Positions 13,920-14,173 of a DNA stretch of 14,173 nt are shown piece by piece. The stretch's first letter is position 1, and each line of letters starts with the position of its first letter. Under the pieces are notes generated by a model that was given only the letters and a program-made list of their open reading frames with translations, was not told the DNA's origin and searched no databases. Origin of the DNA: Succinivibrionaceae bacterium UBA3769 (lineage in GTDB: Bacteria; Pseudomonadota; Gammaproteobacteria; Enterobacterales; Succinivibrionaceae); NCBI GenBank assembly GCA_002372325.1, contig DFFT01000183.1:29315-43487 (forward strand). The letters run 5' to 3'. The position numbers were made by a program, and so were the translations under genes.

Positions 13920-14173
13920 TTATTTAATTTCGTATTTCAGCTCTGGATCCTTTTTTAACGTTTCTAAGACAGCCAGAGCTAATCGAGCTAACTCGCTATT
14001 CGAGGAAGTACAATTACTCTTGATACGATTAATTGCTGAACGCCGATTATTCGGAAATATACATTTGAACACATTAGCCAAATTGTATGCATTAGGACCT
14101 CTATTTAATGCGTAGCCATAAAACATAGCAAGGTGTTCAACACTATTAGTGTGGTTGGTTAATTTAGTTTGTC
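13920..14173 (-). CDS. C-terminal part of an unknown protein (runs off the window)
   Basis: The minus-strand frame is open from the right edge to a TAA at 13922-13920, giving at least 84 residues. An internal ATG at 14126 is possible but has no ribosome site, and the frame continues past it, so the gene is probably longer. The sequence looks protein-like (GYALNRGPNAYNLANVF, then SELARLALAVLETLKKDPEL) and helical, with several Asn-rich stretches and no recognised domain. It is AT-rich like the rest of the island and lies in the same direction as the two-gene unit, about 315 bp upstream of it. Confidence 0.65.
   Translation of the reverse strand, partial: QTKLTNHTNSVEHLAMFYGYALNRGPNAYNLANVFKCIFPNNRRSAINRIKSNCTSSNSELARLALAVLETLKKDPELKYEIK

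Noticed and set aside
13888..14115. Plus-strand open frame of 75 codons opposite the edge gene.
   Set aside because: No ribosome site; the opposite strand reads as a more protein-like sequence and stays open to the window edge.

Overview
The window looks like chromosome from a fermentative, probably anaerobic gammaproteobacterium. The Sap peptide transporter, the Gram-negative adenylate kinase lid, the FocA formate channel and the ExbB-ExbD-TonB cluster all resemble enterobacterial versions. A remnant of a DUF234-type AAA ATPase, a family common in gut anaerobes, fits a gut-associated lineage such as Succinivibrionaceae. That placement is inference, not proof. Most of the window (1 to about 11,740) is GC-rich. 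The last 2.4 kb is strikingly AT-rich and looks acquired.

Layout. 1-2743 (+): the tail of a probable sapB, then sapC, sapD and sapF, tightly packed or overlapping: the inner-membrane permease and two ATPase subunits of the peptide/polyamine transporter. Both ATPases have lost key catalytic residues. 2817-4829 (-): exbB, exbD and tonB, a proton-driven energy module for outer-membrane transporters, with overlapping genes. 5091-5735 (-): adk, with its own terminator before exbB. 6023-6898 (+): focA, divergent from adk, with an inverted repeat between them. 7272-8132 (+): a polytopic membrane protein behind a good sigma70-type promoter and a structured leader. 8223-10589 (-): two tandem paralogous exported proteins with four conserved cysteines and a doubtful small ORF upstream. 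10743-11045 (+): a small exported His/Pro-rich protein with its own terminator. 11259-11753 (-): the eroded 3' end of an AAA/DUF234 ATPase gene.

11,740-14,173 is the AT-rich island. It holds a compact two-gene unit on the minus strand: a 154-residue helical protein, then a 388-residue protein with what I read as two tandem copies of one PH-like domain. The unit has an extended -10 promoter beside a perfect inverted repeat, a TTGA start/stop overlap between its genes, and a strong terminator. A further minus-strand gene runs off the right edge, and a near-consensus promoter points antisense into its 3' end. I recognise no described family for the island genes. The two-gene unit is the best candidate here for something new, but its function cannot be read from sequence alone.
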